Shown here piece by piece: positions 1-12,700 of a stretch of 64,000 nt of DNA. The stretch's first letter is position 1. Each line of letters begins with the position of its first letter. Made by a program: the position numbers and the translations under genes. The notes beneath the pieces are model-generated. The model worked only from the letters and a program-made list of their open reading frames with translations, did not search any database and was not told the DNA's origin. The DNA is from Lateolabrax maculatus (lineage: Eukaryota; Chordata; Actinopteri; Acropomatiformes; Lateolabracidae). The stretch covers positions 7,036,501-7,100,500 of the forward strand of contig CM062213.1 in assembly GCA_031216445.1 (NCBI GenBank). The letters run 5' to 3'.

Positions 1-3000
1 TTAAAGCTGGACTTCGTGTTCTGGAGGACCCTGCCAGACCTTCAAAATTATCAGTAACATCAGTTATAAAACTCACTTCCTGCTTCGCCCTGTGATGCCT
101 GTGCAAACAGAGGGCCTCCAGCACAGACATATACACAGAGGCATGGAGTTAAACAATGGGAGAACACATGTACTCATTGGAACAAGTCATGGAGAAAGGT
201 ACAAAACATGTGTGGACTTCCACACTCTTGTTTTGATGCCATAGGTTTGCTTGCTGTGAGACTCATGCCCCCTAGTGACTGAAAGATGGAAGTGTATGTT
301 TTCAGGCCAGGAGGTGTGGCATGACATAGTCATATGGTATCTTCACTGTTTCTTATTGACCCTGAGCTGATAATGAAACTTGATCCATACCAGAGGATGT
401 TGCTGATTCTTTAGCCAGACCAGCAGCGTGCCTCTAGGGATGAGTATGTAAGTTTGTTGTCCACCGCTTTGGTCCAGACGGAAATATCTCACCGACTATT
501 GGATGGATTGCCAGGAAATTTGAGACAGATATTTGAGATCCCTAGAGAATACATTCAAATAAATTTGGCGATCCCTTAACTTTTTATCAAGAGCATTTTA
601 AATTTTACCAAAACTTTGGATTATGACCAAATACCTGCAAAACAACCATTCCCATCAGCCTCAGCTGTGCTTTGTATAGTGCTAATTAGTCAATGTTAGC
701 AGGCAATGGGATTTTTTAACTAAACAAAGATATCAAAAGATAAGGTATGTCATGGATTTTTAGCTTTTCCTCACACATTTGACATATATTAATGTAACTT
801 AACTATTCTAAAAAGATCAATCTGACATTTACTACCTACAGATTTTTAAAAGACAGTCTATCGTGTAGGGAAGTTACTCTTTTAAGAAACAGTTTTACAT
901 CCATAAATTAATCATTTGTGTCCATATGAGAAATGGGAGTATACTGTATATGACTCAGACTGTTCTAACTCACTGCTCCTTTTATGTCTTCCTGTGAAAT
1001 GTCTTTGGTCTAGAAATGGACATGACATCTCACAGAGAAAATGTCTCTTAGTCGACACATTTCGCTTACCTCTGGTGTGTGACGCCTATGCTTTGCCTAC
1101 CGTCCTGGCAATAAAACTGGAATATATATATATACACATTAAAAAGATAAACAAATTGCCTATTTTGGAGCCTTTTGAGCATCTTGGATGAATCAGTGAG
1201 GGAGTGATCAAGAGAGGATGGGAGGATGTGAAGATTTGAGGGAGTGACTGTTTAAGAGCATATCACACTCACATGCATGTCCGCATTCCTTCTTGCATCT
1301 GTCAGGGTGCACATAATAGTATGCATAAATATGCATATGCATCTATGCAAATATAGTGTAGACATTGTATATAAGCCTGTGAGAGTGCTCATTCTGCACT
1401 GAAGCTAGCGAAATGGAACCAAAGACAAAAAGGGAGGGAAGTGAAGTTCATTCAAGGCCACTCTAGGCTGAGAGTGGTAATAATCTGACAGTTGTCCAAG
1501 ATTTGTGAAGCACATAAACTCCTGTAGTACTTTCCAGATTCCTGCTGTGTGTTACTGTGACTCACAGACTCCAGATTTTCCTCTTTTCCTCTTCTTTTTC
1601 CTGTTTTATCTAGGGAAGAGTCGTGCAATTCAGATCCACATTATTGCTTGTGAGAAAGTTAAATCTGGGGAGTTATCATTCCCCCAAATAATCTTCATAT
1701 GGACGCATGGTGTAGTGGCGCGTGGTGCAGAAATCGAGAATCTCTTCTTTTAAGAGCAGGGATTTGTGCCACAAATATGTACTAGATATGTTATATAAAA
1801 CTACTGGTCAAGGTACGTCCCTGTTTTTTATTGTCCATTTCCTGTTTTGTGGGTCATGGCAGGCGAGGCAAAATGTTGCCAACAACATTCAAACAAACAG
1901 ACAGTGGAGACGTGTCATGAGGTATGAGTCATACTGATTTAATTCATCGTTCCTCTTTATATCTGCCTGTCCTCGACCAGCTTTTTTGCTACTCTCTTTA
2001 TGCTGTTTTTTTTTTTATTCTTATTGAGTATTACTAAAGGAGATTATCAAATAAGTGCACAGTGTGGGGCTGGTGTGAAGTGTGAGAGACACTGAAATTT
2101 GATCAACCATGATGGTGAGGTAAGATCAGGAAAGAAAAGAACTAGGTTGTATGAAGCTCAGGAAGGTGTCTGAGCCTTTGCCAGTTTCCCCTGGGTGGTT
2201 CAGTTGGTTTTGTTATCCAGTTCTTTGGGGCCCAGAGGGAAAAATACTTTCTGACCACAACTTTGGCCTCAGTTAAACCTACATGAACCTTTCCAAAGAA
2301 CACTTTTTGATAGTGTTTTGCAGTTGGCACTATGTCATTTGGTCACACATACTTTAGAGATGAGTAGAAGTAACATTAATCTTGATTAAATGTACCACTG
2401 ATAAGTGATTCTCTGTGTTTTTATTCATGTGATTGACAAAAGATCAAAGATCAATGAGAGCAATCAAAGGTAGCTCTCATGACAGGCACCACACCTGATA
2501 AGGCTTCAAAGATAATTGTTAAAAATTCAGCAGAACTGATTTGCACAGATAATCACCTGTAGTATGATTGGTGAATGAGGGCAGCTTGTCTTTCCTTTTG
2601 ATTGTTTTCTGAACAATGTGCTATTGACTTACCTTCATTCTTTATGCATCCCATCTTTTCTCAAGTCTTCTGGGTATATTTGAAGCTTGGGTGTGTTTAA
2701 GTTTCTTTTTTTTTTTTCCTTTACAGTATGGCAACCTTCATTGTTAATACAGTTCATCCTATAGTCTGTGATGAATTGTTATTGTGTTTATCAGTAAATC
2801 AGTTTGGTTTTCACCAATAGCTTTACATCTCTGTTTTAGCTACATCTAAAGAATCAGTGCTGTAGCTATTGTAACTCACTTTCAGTTTGGTCTAGATAGG
2901 AAAGTAGGCAAAATGTGTTTATATTGGGACGTGGTTGACCACAAACTTAGAAACTATGCAGCAAATGGTAGACATTATGCCTTTTATGGGCAAACCAAAG

Positions 3001-3390
3001 GAATCTGGTTGCATGTTTATGAAGTAAACCTAATTTTAAAATGATATTTTACCCTTTAACTTTTATGTTTTAATTCTATTCCAGCTTTCTCCTTTGAAGC
3101 ATGTACTTTACACTGGACAACATGTCTATTACTGCTTTCTGTCATTTGTTGTGAATTGTGGTTCATATGATCTTTTTAGTTCAGTCAAATAAATGGATTT
3201 GCACTTGATCAAATGTGAATGTTTTTAAGTGTTTTCACAACAGCAAAATGCCTCACACATCTCCTTGGAGACAGAAAATACGTTGTACGTTAGAAAAAAG
3301 GGAACATGTGGGTGAATAAGAGCATGAGAGAGCAGGGAGGGGGGGAGACTGGGGCGATGCTGAAGTGGGCAGGGTCTGAGAGACCAGCTG
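1..3390. other. Intergenic region upstream of the keratin gene
   Basis: I see no exon with coding character here. Open frames are short, AT-rich and match nothing I recognise. The stretch contains one copy of a dispersed repeat near 455-620 (listed separately). If the vertebrate KRT8-KRT18 neighbourhood is kept, krt8 would lie further left, outside the window. Confidence 0.6.
455..620 (+). repeat. Dispersed teleost-type repeat, family A, copy 1
   Basis: The block at 481-530 (actattggatggattgcc plus flanks) is an imperfect reverse complement of blocks at about 17648-17682 and 29895-29935. It continues into a 'gatcccttaactttt' segment near 571. I recall this motif as abundant in spiny-rayed fish genomes. 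The element class cannot be told from the sequence, and the boundaries are approximate. Confidence 0.55.
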
Positions 3391-3522
3391 TGATTGAGGG
3401 AGAGAAGCAGGAGTATAAGTTCCACACTTCCCGTTACCAGCGTCACTTTCTAAGCCGGCCAGCAGTGAGTCTCCACATCTCATTTTTCACCTCATTCTCT
3501 GCCGTGCCTAAACTTCTCCAAA
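3380..3522 (+). promoter_or_regulatory. krt18-like core promoter and 5' UTR
   Basis: A TATA-like element (TATAAG) sits at 3414-3419. Transcription would then start near 3445, giving a 5' UTR of about 75 bases before the ATG at 3523. The start codon has A at -3 (ccaaaATGAAC). Purine-rich sequence (3326-3410) precedes the TATA element. The TSS itself is inferred from TATA spacing. Confidence 0.6.
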
Positions 3523-6500
3523 ATGAACTTCAGAAGATCCAACATGCAGCAGATACCTTCTTCCCACATCTCCATGACCCGCTCCATACCTCAGCAGCGT
3601 GCTGCCAGCATTTATGCTGGTGCTGGTGGACAGGGCGTCCGCATTTCCTCTGCCTCCACATCTACCCTGCGGTCTGGTGCCCCAATGTCCTCTTCTTCCT
3701 CTTCCTTCAAGCTGAGCAGTGGAATGGGTGGTGGTAAGGGCTCAGGTTTTGGTGGTGCCGGTGCATTCATGGCGTCTAGTGGTGGTGCCGGTGCTGGGAT
3801 CCTGGGCAACGAGAAGGGAGCCATGCAGAACCTGAACGACCGCCTGGCCAACTACCTGGAGACGGTGAGGAACCTGGAACAGGCCAACAAGGAGCTGGAG
3901 ATGAAGATCATGGAGGCTCTGGAGAAGGGGAGGCCCGACATGAGAGACTACAGCAAGTACGAACCCATCATAGAAGACCTACGAACACAGGTAAGAGAGA
4001 CAATAAATAATGATCATTAAGATGAGCATGTGCAAGTTGAGTATGAAATTTCTGAAACTGGGAATTTGTGGCTGTTGGTTGATGTCTTTGAGACAGCTAG
4101 AGGCAGACAATGAGAAATACTTTAAAGTGCTTGATTGGGCCTCTAAAATGAAAATCAATGAGTGCATGTGATGGTATTCATCATCAAAGACAATGTTTCA
4201 AATGTAGACCTACTTGTGACGTAAAGTTTTATCACTGTATTCATTATTTATCTAATGCCTAACGTTGAAAATTAAGAATGAGACTGCCTATGCTGAAACG
4301 GTCAAGATTTTCTTTGTAGGTTATCAAATTTCTTGCAAAAGAATGAAGGGTGTGGTTGCTAAGCTCCAACCCTCCCCCATAACATTCAATAGTGCCACAA
4401 ACTGGTCAGAACTTCCTCTGATGAATCACCAGCACGCGGGTATCATCATGAGAGACCAACTGAAAAGCCTCCACCAGACAAAAGCATTTCCAAATGGTCC
4501 GGCTGGAAAATGGTGGTTGTACAAGCATTTTCTGGTGTAGGAGGGCCTCAATGTGAAACAGATGTGTGGTAATGACACACACACACACACACACAAAGGA
4601 TCTTGAACTGCCAGCTCGAGTGTCTGTGCGCACACATAGATGCATGTGTGAGTGCACTGCTTGTATAACAATCAGCTCCAGTCAGCAGAGTCAAATGTCA
4701 CATTCTTCTGCAGACTCTAGATCTTCAATGTCACATAATGACAGATTGATGATGGCATTATGCTTTTTTTCAACACATAAAGGGACAAGTATTTCCTTTT
4801 TCCTCTGCGACAGGATGCCACGGACACACACACACAAAAAGTATAAACTCACAAACACACTCACACATAAAGAATTTGGCAATCTCCACACACATAAACA
4901 CATACAGTGGCGTATACAAAGAAAAGACAGGCGGACACAGTGCAGCTGGGTGAAAATTGGAGAGAAGAAAAACCTCTATGTATGACTTATTCAGATGGGA
5001 AACGCTAAAACAAACCAGATTTTTTTTTGGCACAGGAACATCCCCTCTTCCTGTTCTTCAGTCTGTGGTTCCTCTTTTCACTGAATGTTAGTATGGATTC
5101 AATCATGCTGTGGCCCTAGTGTGTAATCTGACTCTGGCTTCTATTGTTACGTAAGGGAAATAGTGATTCAGATCATGTGTTTAATTCTGTGGCTGTATGA
5201 AACATTGCTATCTCAAAGCACATAATGATTGGAGCAGACCAGTAAGTTATGCAGTGAATGAAGCGGCTTCTGGTTGAACAACTGTCTTCTTTCTAACCAG
5301 CAAAATTAGGAAAAAACTAAACAAACAACATTGTTTTTTAACTGATAAAAAAATTTTTTTTCTTTTTTCTTTCCAGATTTTCGATAAGATTGCGGAGAAC
5401 GCTCGTTTTGTGCTCCAGATGGACAATGCCCGTCTTGCTGCTGATGACTTCAAAGTAAAGTATGTTGTTTTAAATTTAATCTCATTTATGAATGTCACAC
5501 ATCTAAGAATACTTTCCACATCCTGCACAAAGGCAAAAATGCTCTGGTGTCAAAAGTTATAGACTTTGCAAATGGAAGCTTGTGCAGAGTTTGCAGAGTG
5601 CATGTGGTCTAATATCTAAAATATTCATGTATAAAACATATAGAACAGAGCAGCAGATTTGTTTCTGAAACACTTATTTGTAACTTCAGTCACACCATTT
5701 CATAACTTTATACTATACAGCACAGTGTGGATAACAGCTTATTGTGTCTGTAACAGAGTTTGCGTCTGTGCACTCCTACAGGTTCGACAATGAAATGGCA
5801 ATCCGCCAGTCTGTGGAGGCCGACATTGCTGGGCTGAAGAAAGTCATAGATGACACCAACATGAGCAGGATGAACATTGAGAGTGAGATTGAAGCTGTGA
5901 AGGAGGAGCTCGCATTCCTAAAGAAGAACCATGAGAATGTGAGTTTACAGTGTATCCAGATTTATCATCACACTTTAGTATCTTGTAGCAGCGGCTTGAC
6001 GTGTGGAATATCTTTGTTTATTTCTCTCTTCCTGACGGCCCGATAGGAGGTGATGGAGCTGAGGAATCAGATTTCCCATTCAGGCGTGCAAGTGGATGTT
6101 GACGCTCCCAAAGGTCAGGACCTGGCCCAGATCATGGAGGACATGAGGAGCAACTATGAGAAGATTGCTGTGAAGAATGCAGAGGACCTCAAACGATGGC
6201 ATGAAAATCAGGTAATGCTGTATTAACAAGGGTAATCATTTTCTAAATATACGTACAGTAACTATCTTGTTTGTTGGCTAACATGCTTTCCTCGTCTCCC
6301 TGTCAGATCGCGGATGTGCAGGCGCAGGTATCACAGAACACAGAAGCTCTCCAGGGAGCCCAAATGGAGTCGAGTGACTTATCCAGACAGATACAGACCC
6401 TGGAAATTGAACTTGCATCCCAACAGAGCTTAGTAAGCATTCATTTTACGACATGTTTTATATTTTGTGTTTGTTTATTTTCATTTTAATTCTTGAACAT

Positions 6501-7139
6501 CAACTGTACGTGAGTGAAAACACCCCCTCCAAATTTTTGTAAAGCAGCAAATATTTCCCAAATAATCTTTGTCACAAAGGTTGGAATTTTCCCATGTTCT
6601 CCAAGATTAGACTTGCCTGCCTAAAAAAAACTTTGGCATACTTTTGATTCCTTCTTTTTTATCCTTTATTAGAAAGCTTCCTTAGAGGACACATTGCACA
6701 ACACAGAGCTACGAAACAACATGGAAATGGAGAAGTACAACAACATCATTATCCGTCTGGAAGGGGAGCTGACCAACTTGCGTGGAAACATCCAGCAACA
6801 GACCCAAGAGTACGAGGCGCTCCTCAACATGAAGATGAAACTGGAGGCCGAGATTGCCACTTACAAGACTCTGCTGGATGGTGGAGACTTCAAGTAAGAG
6901 TTATAAAGATGTGGAGGAGAAAAAACAGATCGAAGCAAAGTGATGATGGTGGTGGAGGTGAATACTTAAATCACTTGTTATCATTTGCATGGTCAAGTAC
7001 AACTACATAATGAAGAGAGGCGGTAGTTGCAGTCATTCACATGAACAGTTTAATATGCATATTTTGAAAGTCAAAATGTTTAATTTGTGTTTTTTACAGG
7101 CTCCAGGACGCAGTGGATGAACTGGCAGCTGAATTCTAA
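3523..7139 (+). CDS. krt18: Type I keratin, keratin-18-like (seven coding exons, complete)
   Basis: Exons: 3523-3990, 5377-5459, 5782-5938, 6047-6211, 6307-6432, 6673-6893, 7100-7139. All junctions are GT-AG and join in frame to a 419-aa protein. Residues 1-96 are a Ser/Gly/Ala-rich head. The helix-initiation motif (QNLNDRLANYLETVRNLE) is at 102-119, and coils 1A/1B/2 follow. The helix-termination region (EYEALLNMKMKLEAEIATYK) lies near 379-398. The phrases DNARLAADDF, RQSVE and VIDDTN are typical of K18. Type I keratins pair with a type II partner (K8 for K18) to form cytoplasmic 10-nm filaments in simple epithelia. The tail after the rod is only about 15 residues (DFK plus LQDAVDELAAEF), far shorter than in mammalian K18. 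Another type I paralogue is possible; the K18 class is favoured by rod sequence and by eif4b/tns2 synteny. Confidence 0.9.
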
Positions 7140-7376
7140 TTGGAAACAAAGAATCTGGGACCAACCCAACAATATGAGCAGAACAACCCACAAATATCCA
7201 TTCTGGAAAAAAGTCCATGCTGGTCCAATCAACTAAAGCCAATTTGAACCAAGACCACATGCCGTGTAAACTGTAAATGATTTAAGCAATTCTGAGTAAA
7301 GGCATTTGGCCACACCACAGTGAAACAGGCAGGGCTATTTCAAAAGCAATGCATGACCTGATGGCAAATTAAAATG

Positions 7377-7382
7377 AATAAA
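7377..7382 (+). promoter_or_regulatory. krt18-like poly(A) signal
   Basis: AATAAA lies 238 bases after the stop codon, in the AT-rich context expected for a 3' UTR end. No better signal is seen between the stop and this site. Confidence 0.7.
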
Positions 7383-7389
7383 ACCACTC

Positions 7390-8920
7390 ATTGACCCAAA
7401 GACATGGCTCTTGTACATTTGTTATTCTTACATAATGTAATGTGCATGTTATGGTTTGTGATAAATTATTGTCATATTAATTGAACTCATGTACAGTACA
7501 TGTGTAGGCCTATATATACATATATCACAGCCCTATCACATTATACATCTGTTATGGTGTTAATGTGCACATCCAGGAAACACAGGGCAATACTATCTTT
7601 CCATCAAGTTTCTAGTCGAATGACAAATGAACAATATTAACTGGCCTTTTAGCTCTGGTTTGGTCTCTTGTTTGCAGTCCTAATAGACTGATTTATAATA
7701 TGGAGAATGTAATTTGAAATACATTGCAAATCTAGATTTTTGTTAGCTCCTTTTTAATACTCCTATACTCAACATTTGAATAAACCTGTTCCTATCCAGT
7801 TATTAAAAAAGAAAACATTCAGACAGCTGTAGTTACTAGTTTCCAGATAAAAACCTACATAAAAGACACATGATTCATTGTTATACTGTAGATTAATTAT
7901 GCAACAGTGTATAAAGTTGTAGAATTAGCATCACCTTTAGCAGCTACAACACTAAAATGCTGCTCAGACATTAATGCATCAGTCCAGTAATATAATAAAT
8001 AATGATATGATGATATAACAATGAGAAAAGGTGTAAAATAATGAATCTATGAATATGCCTCAGGTCTGGGCTGAGCCTTGGAGGATTTTAAATCCTAGAA
8101 TCAACACAATACTTATTTGGCAACTGTTCATAATTGTTCAAGCAGTACACTTAAGTTAGAGCTGATGCATTGAATACTTTTAAATGTGATAGAATTACAT
8201 TTGATGGTTTTGAATTTATTTAAAGTGTTGCCATGACAGAGATATAAAAAGGATATAAAAACAAATATTTATACCCTTAAAGTTCAGCAATCCAGCACCA
8301 AACAATATAGCACTATGGGTAAACTGAGAATAGATTGAGACGATAGAGACTGAACTTTTAAAACTGCATAGAGGTTATTGGAAAAGTCCTAGGATTTGGA
8401 AGCTGCTATAAAAGAAAATTAAATAAGATACAGTCAGATTTCCTTTATGCAGAGATTTGGTTGTTGCAGCAGCACAAGGACAGATAAGTCAGATTATACA
8501 GATAAGTATAAAAAGTTAAACTAATAATTAATAAGAGCTGTATAAAAACTAAACCATACAAAAGCATTTGGAGACTAAATTAGGCCTACATTGGAAAGTG
8601 ACATGGGTGCGGTTTATGTGACAGTAGTGTGATTAATAGCAGCAGTCAACAAGTCTATGTTAACCGCCTACACCAGCCTATTATATGACATGATTAAGTA
8701 GCCTAAAGGTACTTAGTGTTCGTATGGATTAAAGTTTGTGTATAATGTAATAGAATAAATGCAAAAGTCAAATGCAACATATTAACATAAAGTTATGATA
8801 TAGAAGGGGATGAGACACAGTATGATGAAATGTAGTATTAAAGTATAACATAATACATAGAATAGCACAGCAGTATTACACATATATAGCATGTAGTATT
8901 TCAGATAAAGGTGAGATTTA
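7390..8920. other. AT-rich intergenic region between krt18-like and eif4b
   Basis: No coding exon is visible. The stretch is AT-rich, with a dispersed-repeat copy at about 7840-8050 (separate entry). GC and CpG content rise sharply at about 8920, where the eif4b start region begins. Confidence 0.6.
7840..8050 (+). repeat. Dispersed teleost-type repeat, family B, copy 1
   Basis: The segment around 7868-7990 (gtgtataaagt, agctacaac, ttaatgcatca) aligns in the same order with 22258-22380 (gtgtataaagtagtta, agctacaac, ttaatacatcaata). I recognise it as a fragment of a very abundant percomorph repeat. It is degenerate and the boundaries are approximate. Confidence 0.6.
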
Positions 8921-9770
8921 CAGCGGGCGTTCAGTGACAGATGTGGTAGAAACGTGGTGGGTGTCTGCAGCGGACCAGATGTGGACGCGCAAACAAGGGA
9001 GGAGACATGCTCGTGGACGGCGATGCGCGCTCCCGATGATAAACCTCTGACGCCTTCATCCGGGAACTACTACGAACTCGCTCTCCAACATGGCGGCGTC
9101 AGGTGAGGTTTATGAGGGTGAACGATCTGGGACGGTTGGGGGCATTTTAAGCGGGTTATACCTCGATGTAATCAAACGCGTGAAGTTCGGGGATTGTTAA
9201 CGTGTTGCGCTGTTGTTCGGCGTCGTTGTCTCGCGTGTAGAAACCGGATCGTCGGTTGTTTTGGCCCGCTACGGACGCAACTGCCGGAGGAAAGCGAATG
9301 AACGAAGCAACGACTTGCACAATCTAAAAAAAAAAAAAAAAAAAAAAAACCGTTCAACCCACAAAATACATGCGGTCTTTTTTTTTTTTTTTCCTGTGAA
9401 AACTTATGTACGTTATGTATTACACGTTGTGTGTAACTGCGTGCAGAGCGGGCACATTGTGCGCCCGCAGCGGGGCTCGGAGCAGATAAGCGATCGGGCG
9501 CAAGCGCGTCTCGTGGAGGAGGGGTCGGGCCGAGGAGTCCCGGGCAGCCCGAGGAGTCTCCCCACGTGTGCAGCCTCGCCGCCCGGTTTCGCCGTTTGAC
9601 GAAACCGGGGAGTCGGCGGCGAGGGCCCCCCCTTCCCCGTCGGGTCGCGTCGTGAACACTAAACCCCGGTGCGGCTAAGCAACTTTTTTAGCCGTCCCGT
9701 CCGGGGCCGAGCGAGTCTCGCTCCGGCGATGGCGCACTTGGGTCCGGGCGCTGCGACGGTGCGCTAGGCC
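8920..9770 (+). promoter_or_regulatory. eif4b CpG-rich promoter, 5' UTR and start of intron 1
   Basis: CpG density jumps at 8920 and stays high to about 9770. There is no TATA box. The ATG at 9090 sits in CCAACATGGCGGCG. Short pyrimidine runs precede it (CCTTC at about 9052, CTCTCC at about 9081). eIF4B mRNA is a known 5'TOP message, and either run could hold the C-start, but the TSS cannot be placed from sequence. Confidence 0.6.
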
Positions 9771-12700
9771 CTAAAACCTAGCGAGCTAAGCAGGGATACT
9801 TCTCCTCCTCCTCCTCCTCCTCCTCCTCCCCCCTCCCAGCCCCAGTCAGCAGTCCTCTGCTGACTAAGCCCGCATGGGCATAAAGACAAAAGCGACCTGC
9901 GTAGATAGCGAGCGAGCAACCTGCGTGTTTTGCCCCCGGAGTCCCAGCGAACCGTCGGCCTCCGCAGCTGTTGTGCTATCGTAGCTTTAGCAGCAGACGG
10001 TGGTGCCACAAGTTATCGTTACGCAGCTCCGAGGGGGGCTTATGTTACATTAGTGCGGAGGGGCCAAGAAAGCTACTGAGCAGTCAGTGTCTTATTATTA
10101 TTTTTTTTGTTGGTTTCAGAGGGGGTGCAAGCAGTCAAGGCCACTTAGTTAGGCCTGTAAACAGTGACTAAGCGTTTTGTGCTGGGACAGAGTTGTTACT
10201 GGGCTGTGTTGCTCTCTACATGTGTAAAGAATGCCCTGACAGCTGGGATTTTCACAATAAAGCTCACAGCCAGCTTTGTGGCTCCCTGTTTTTTTTTTGG
10301 TTTTTTTTGTCCCCCCCCCCCCCTTTCTGCCTCCGACCAAAACAAACCAGACCTGCTCTATGAGATGAGCTGGGTGAAGCAACTGGCAACTGTTGGCCAT
10401 TCAAAACAGACCGCAGGAGGAATGTTGCCCAGTGGAGACACCACTCATTGATCCACACTCCCAGGGTGTATTCCTTTTTTTGTTAAAAAGATGCGGGGAA
10501 CCCAGTGGTTTGAGCGTGTCACAAATGTGGCACCAGACTCGTGGAGCCGAAAGAGGTCGAGGCAGGCCTTTTACTGTCCTGCTGCACAGTGACAGTTGGA
10601 CAGGCTCCCTGTGTGTTTACTCTCCGATAGGAAAATAAGTCAGTGTTTGTTGACACTTGCACGTCGCGGCCGTCTTTTTGACTCCCCTAGGAAGGGTTGA
10701 TGCCACAACACGTCAGTGTTAGTTTCTAAGGTCTGACGCGAGCGTGCCATGACAGTAAAGGCTTTTTAATGGTTCAAAGAGAGCGCCTTTTAGTTTTTGG
10801 GGATTTTTTGAGTCCAAAATATCTTTTGCAGTCCCCTTAACTGGCTTTGCTGGACAACATCTTGCGCTACAGATAGAAGAAGCAGCTGTCCACACCAGTG
10901 GGGAGACGCACACACAAATATTGACTTATGATGATCAGTGTTCACAACAAAATGTTGTCCTACACACAAGTCTTGTGTAATTAGGGTTAGGGTAAGGTTA
11001 GTCAAGTCTTGACTTGTGTGTGAAGCCTTTGATCATCACATTTTGGTCTAGCCCGTTTCTTCCATGGCTAAATATGTACTCTGTGTTCATCTCCTCTCTA
11101 GCTAAGAAGAAGAATAAGAAGGGGAAAACCCTCACTCTGACTGACTTCCTTGCTGAGGACAGCGGAGGCAACCCTGTGGCCCCCAGTTACCCGCCCAAGT
11201 CCACTAGCTGGGCCGATGAGACTGACGACCTGGACGGAGATGGTGAGCACACAATGAAATACACACATGAAGTTTTTATCTTGCATACCTTGCATCTGTC
11301 TTGCATCTATCAATGGTAAAATCAATATCATCTCTCTGTTGCTCAGGTTGTCACTTAGTTGAGAGTGGAGAAAAGAGAATGCAGTCAAACTGGTTGTGGC
11401 ATCATCATTTGTGGCCCGATACTGGACTGACTTTAAAATAAGCGACTGCATTCATGTTATCTGTGTAAATTTGTTTTGGCAGAGCAGTATTGATCTTATT
11501 AAAGTATACAGCAGTAAGAAAATGTCAAGACACATTAGTGAACCATGTAGAGATGGTTTGACAACTGTTTTTTTTTTAGTTCAAATATCACAACATTGAG
11601 TGCTGATATGAAGGTGATACTATTTAGTGTCCACTTCATCCTTTAGATGCATGATACATATAAATGTATGTATTTATTTATCTATTTATTTATTAAACCA
11701 AGTAATGAAATGGCAACATAGCTTTGCAGATTACTATTAAAACTGTTTAGCCTTCAGGGCTGCTTTATGCTATGTAAACGTTGACTCTTGACAGTTTTCT
11801 TTTGTTGGACACATTTGAGCTCCATATGTTAACTGTAGTGTTTTGAAAGGAATCCACTAACTCACACAACAGGTTTGGGATGGATGTTTTGAATATTAAA
11901 TGGCAGTTGGATAGTGTGGATTTAGGCCTTGGACATTAAATTTATCATTAAAACTCCATTTTATGAACCATCCAATAGGGTTTCAAATAAATCCAATGAT
12001 TTTTCCACCATCAGTTATCTGTTGCTCTCTGGATGAAGTTTCTCACATGCTCATTTTCCTTTGTGGCTTGTACAACTTTATCATACTGCTCTGCATGATC
12101 TATTAACATGTGTTTTTGTCAAATTTGTGGTGCTGAACCTCACAATTCTGAATCATGGTCATATTGCACATTTTCTATTCTGCCTTTTCCTCTTTGTTAG
12201 AGCAACACATCAATCTATGTGTCACATGATCACATGTTTCTGTCACATGATATGTAGCTGGTTTTCTTTGCAGATAGTCATACAAAATGGTGACATACAT
12301 GTACTTACATGACATTTCAGGGTAGTTTTACTTATTTTATTTCATTCCAAAATCTGATCCAGGGTTTTTGGCTAGTGTCAGACCTAATACTGATTATTGG
12401 ATCCTTCAATATCTTTTTCACAGATCAATAACACAATACACATAATAATAAATACACTTAAATATCTGCTGAACTATAAGAGTATGTGAGAGAAAAGGAT
12501 TTCCATTTGGTGGTAACTACTTGTCTAGTCATTTATAAATGGAAGATTGGCTCTTGTACGATACATTTTTCCATTTAAGATTCACTTTGTTGTGAAAGTC
12601 TGTTGCTATTTTCTTTTTTGCATGTGTCAGAATAGAAGATTTGAAGGACCGAGTATCAGAGAGAAAAATAATCGGGTGCTATTAAGGCACTGAAAGGAAC

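Noticed and set aside
10979..11000. Interstitial telomere sequence
   Set aside because: Only two perfect TTAGGG units and diverged neighbours are present; this is too short to indicate a former chromosome end.
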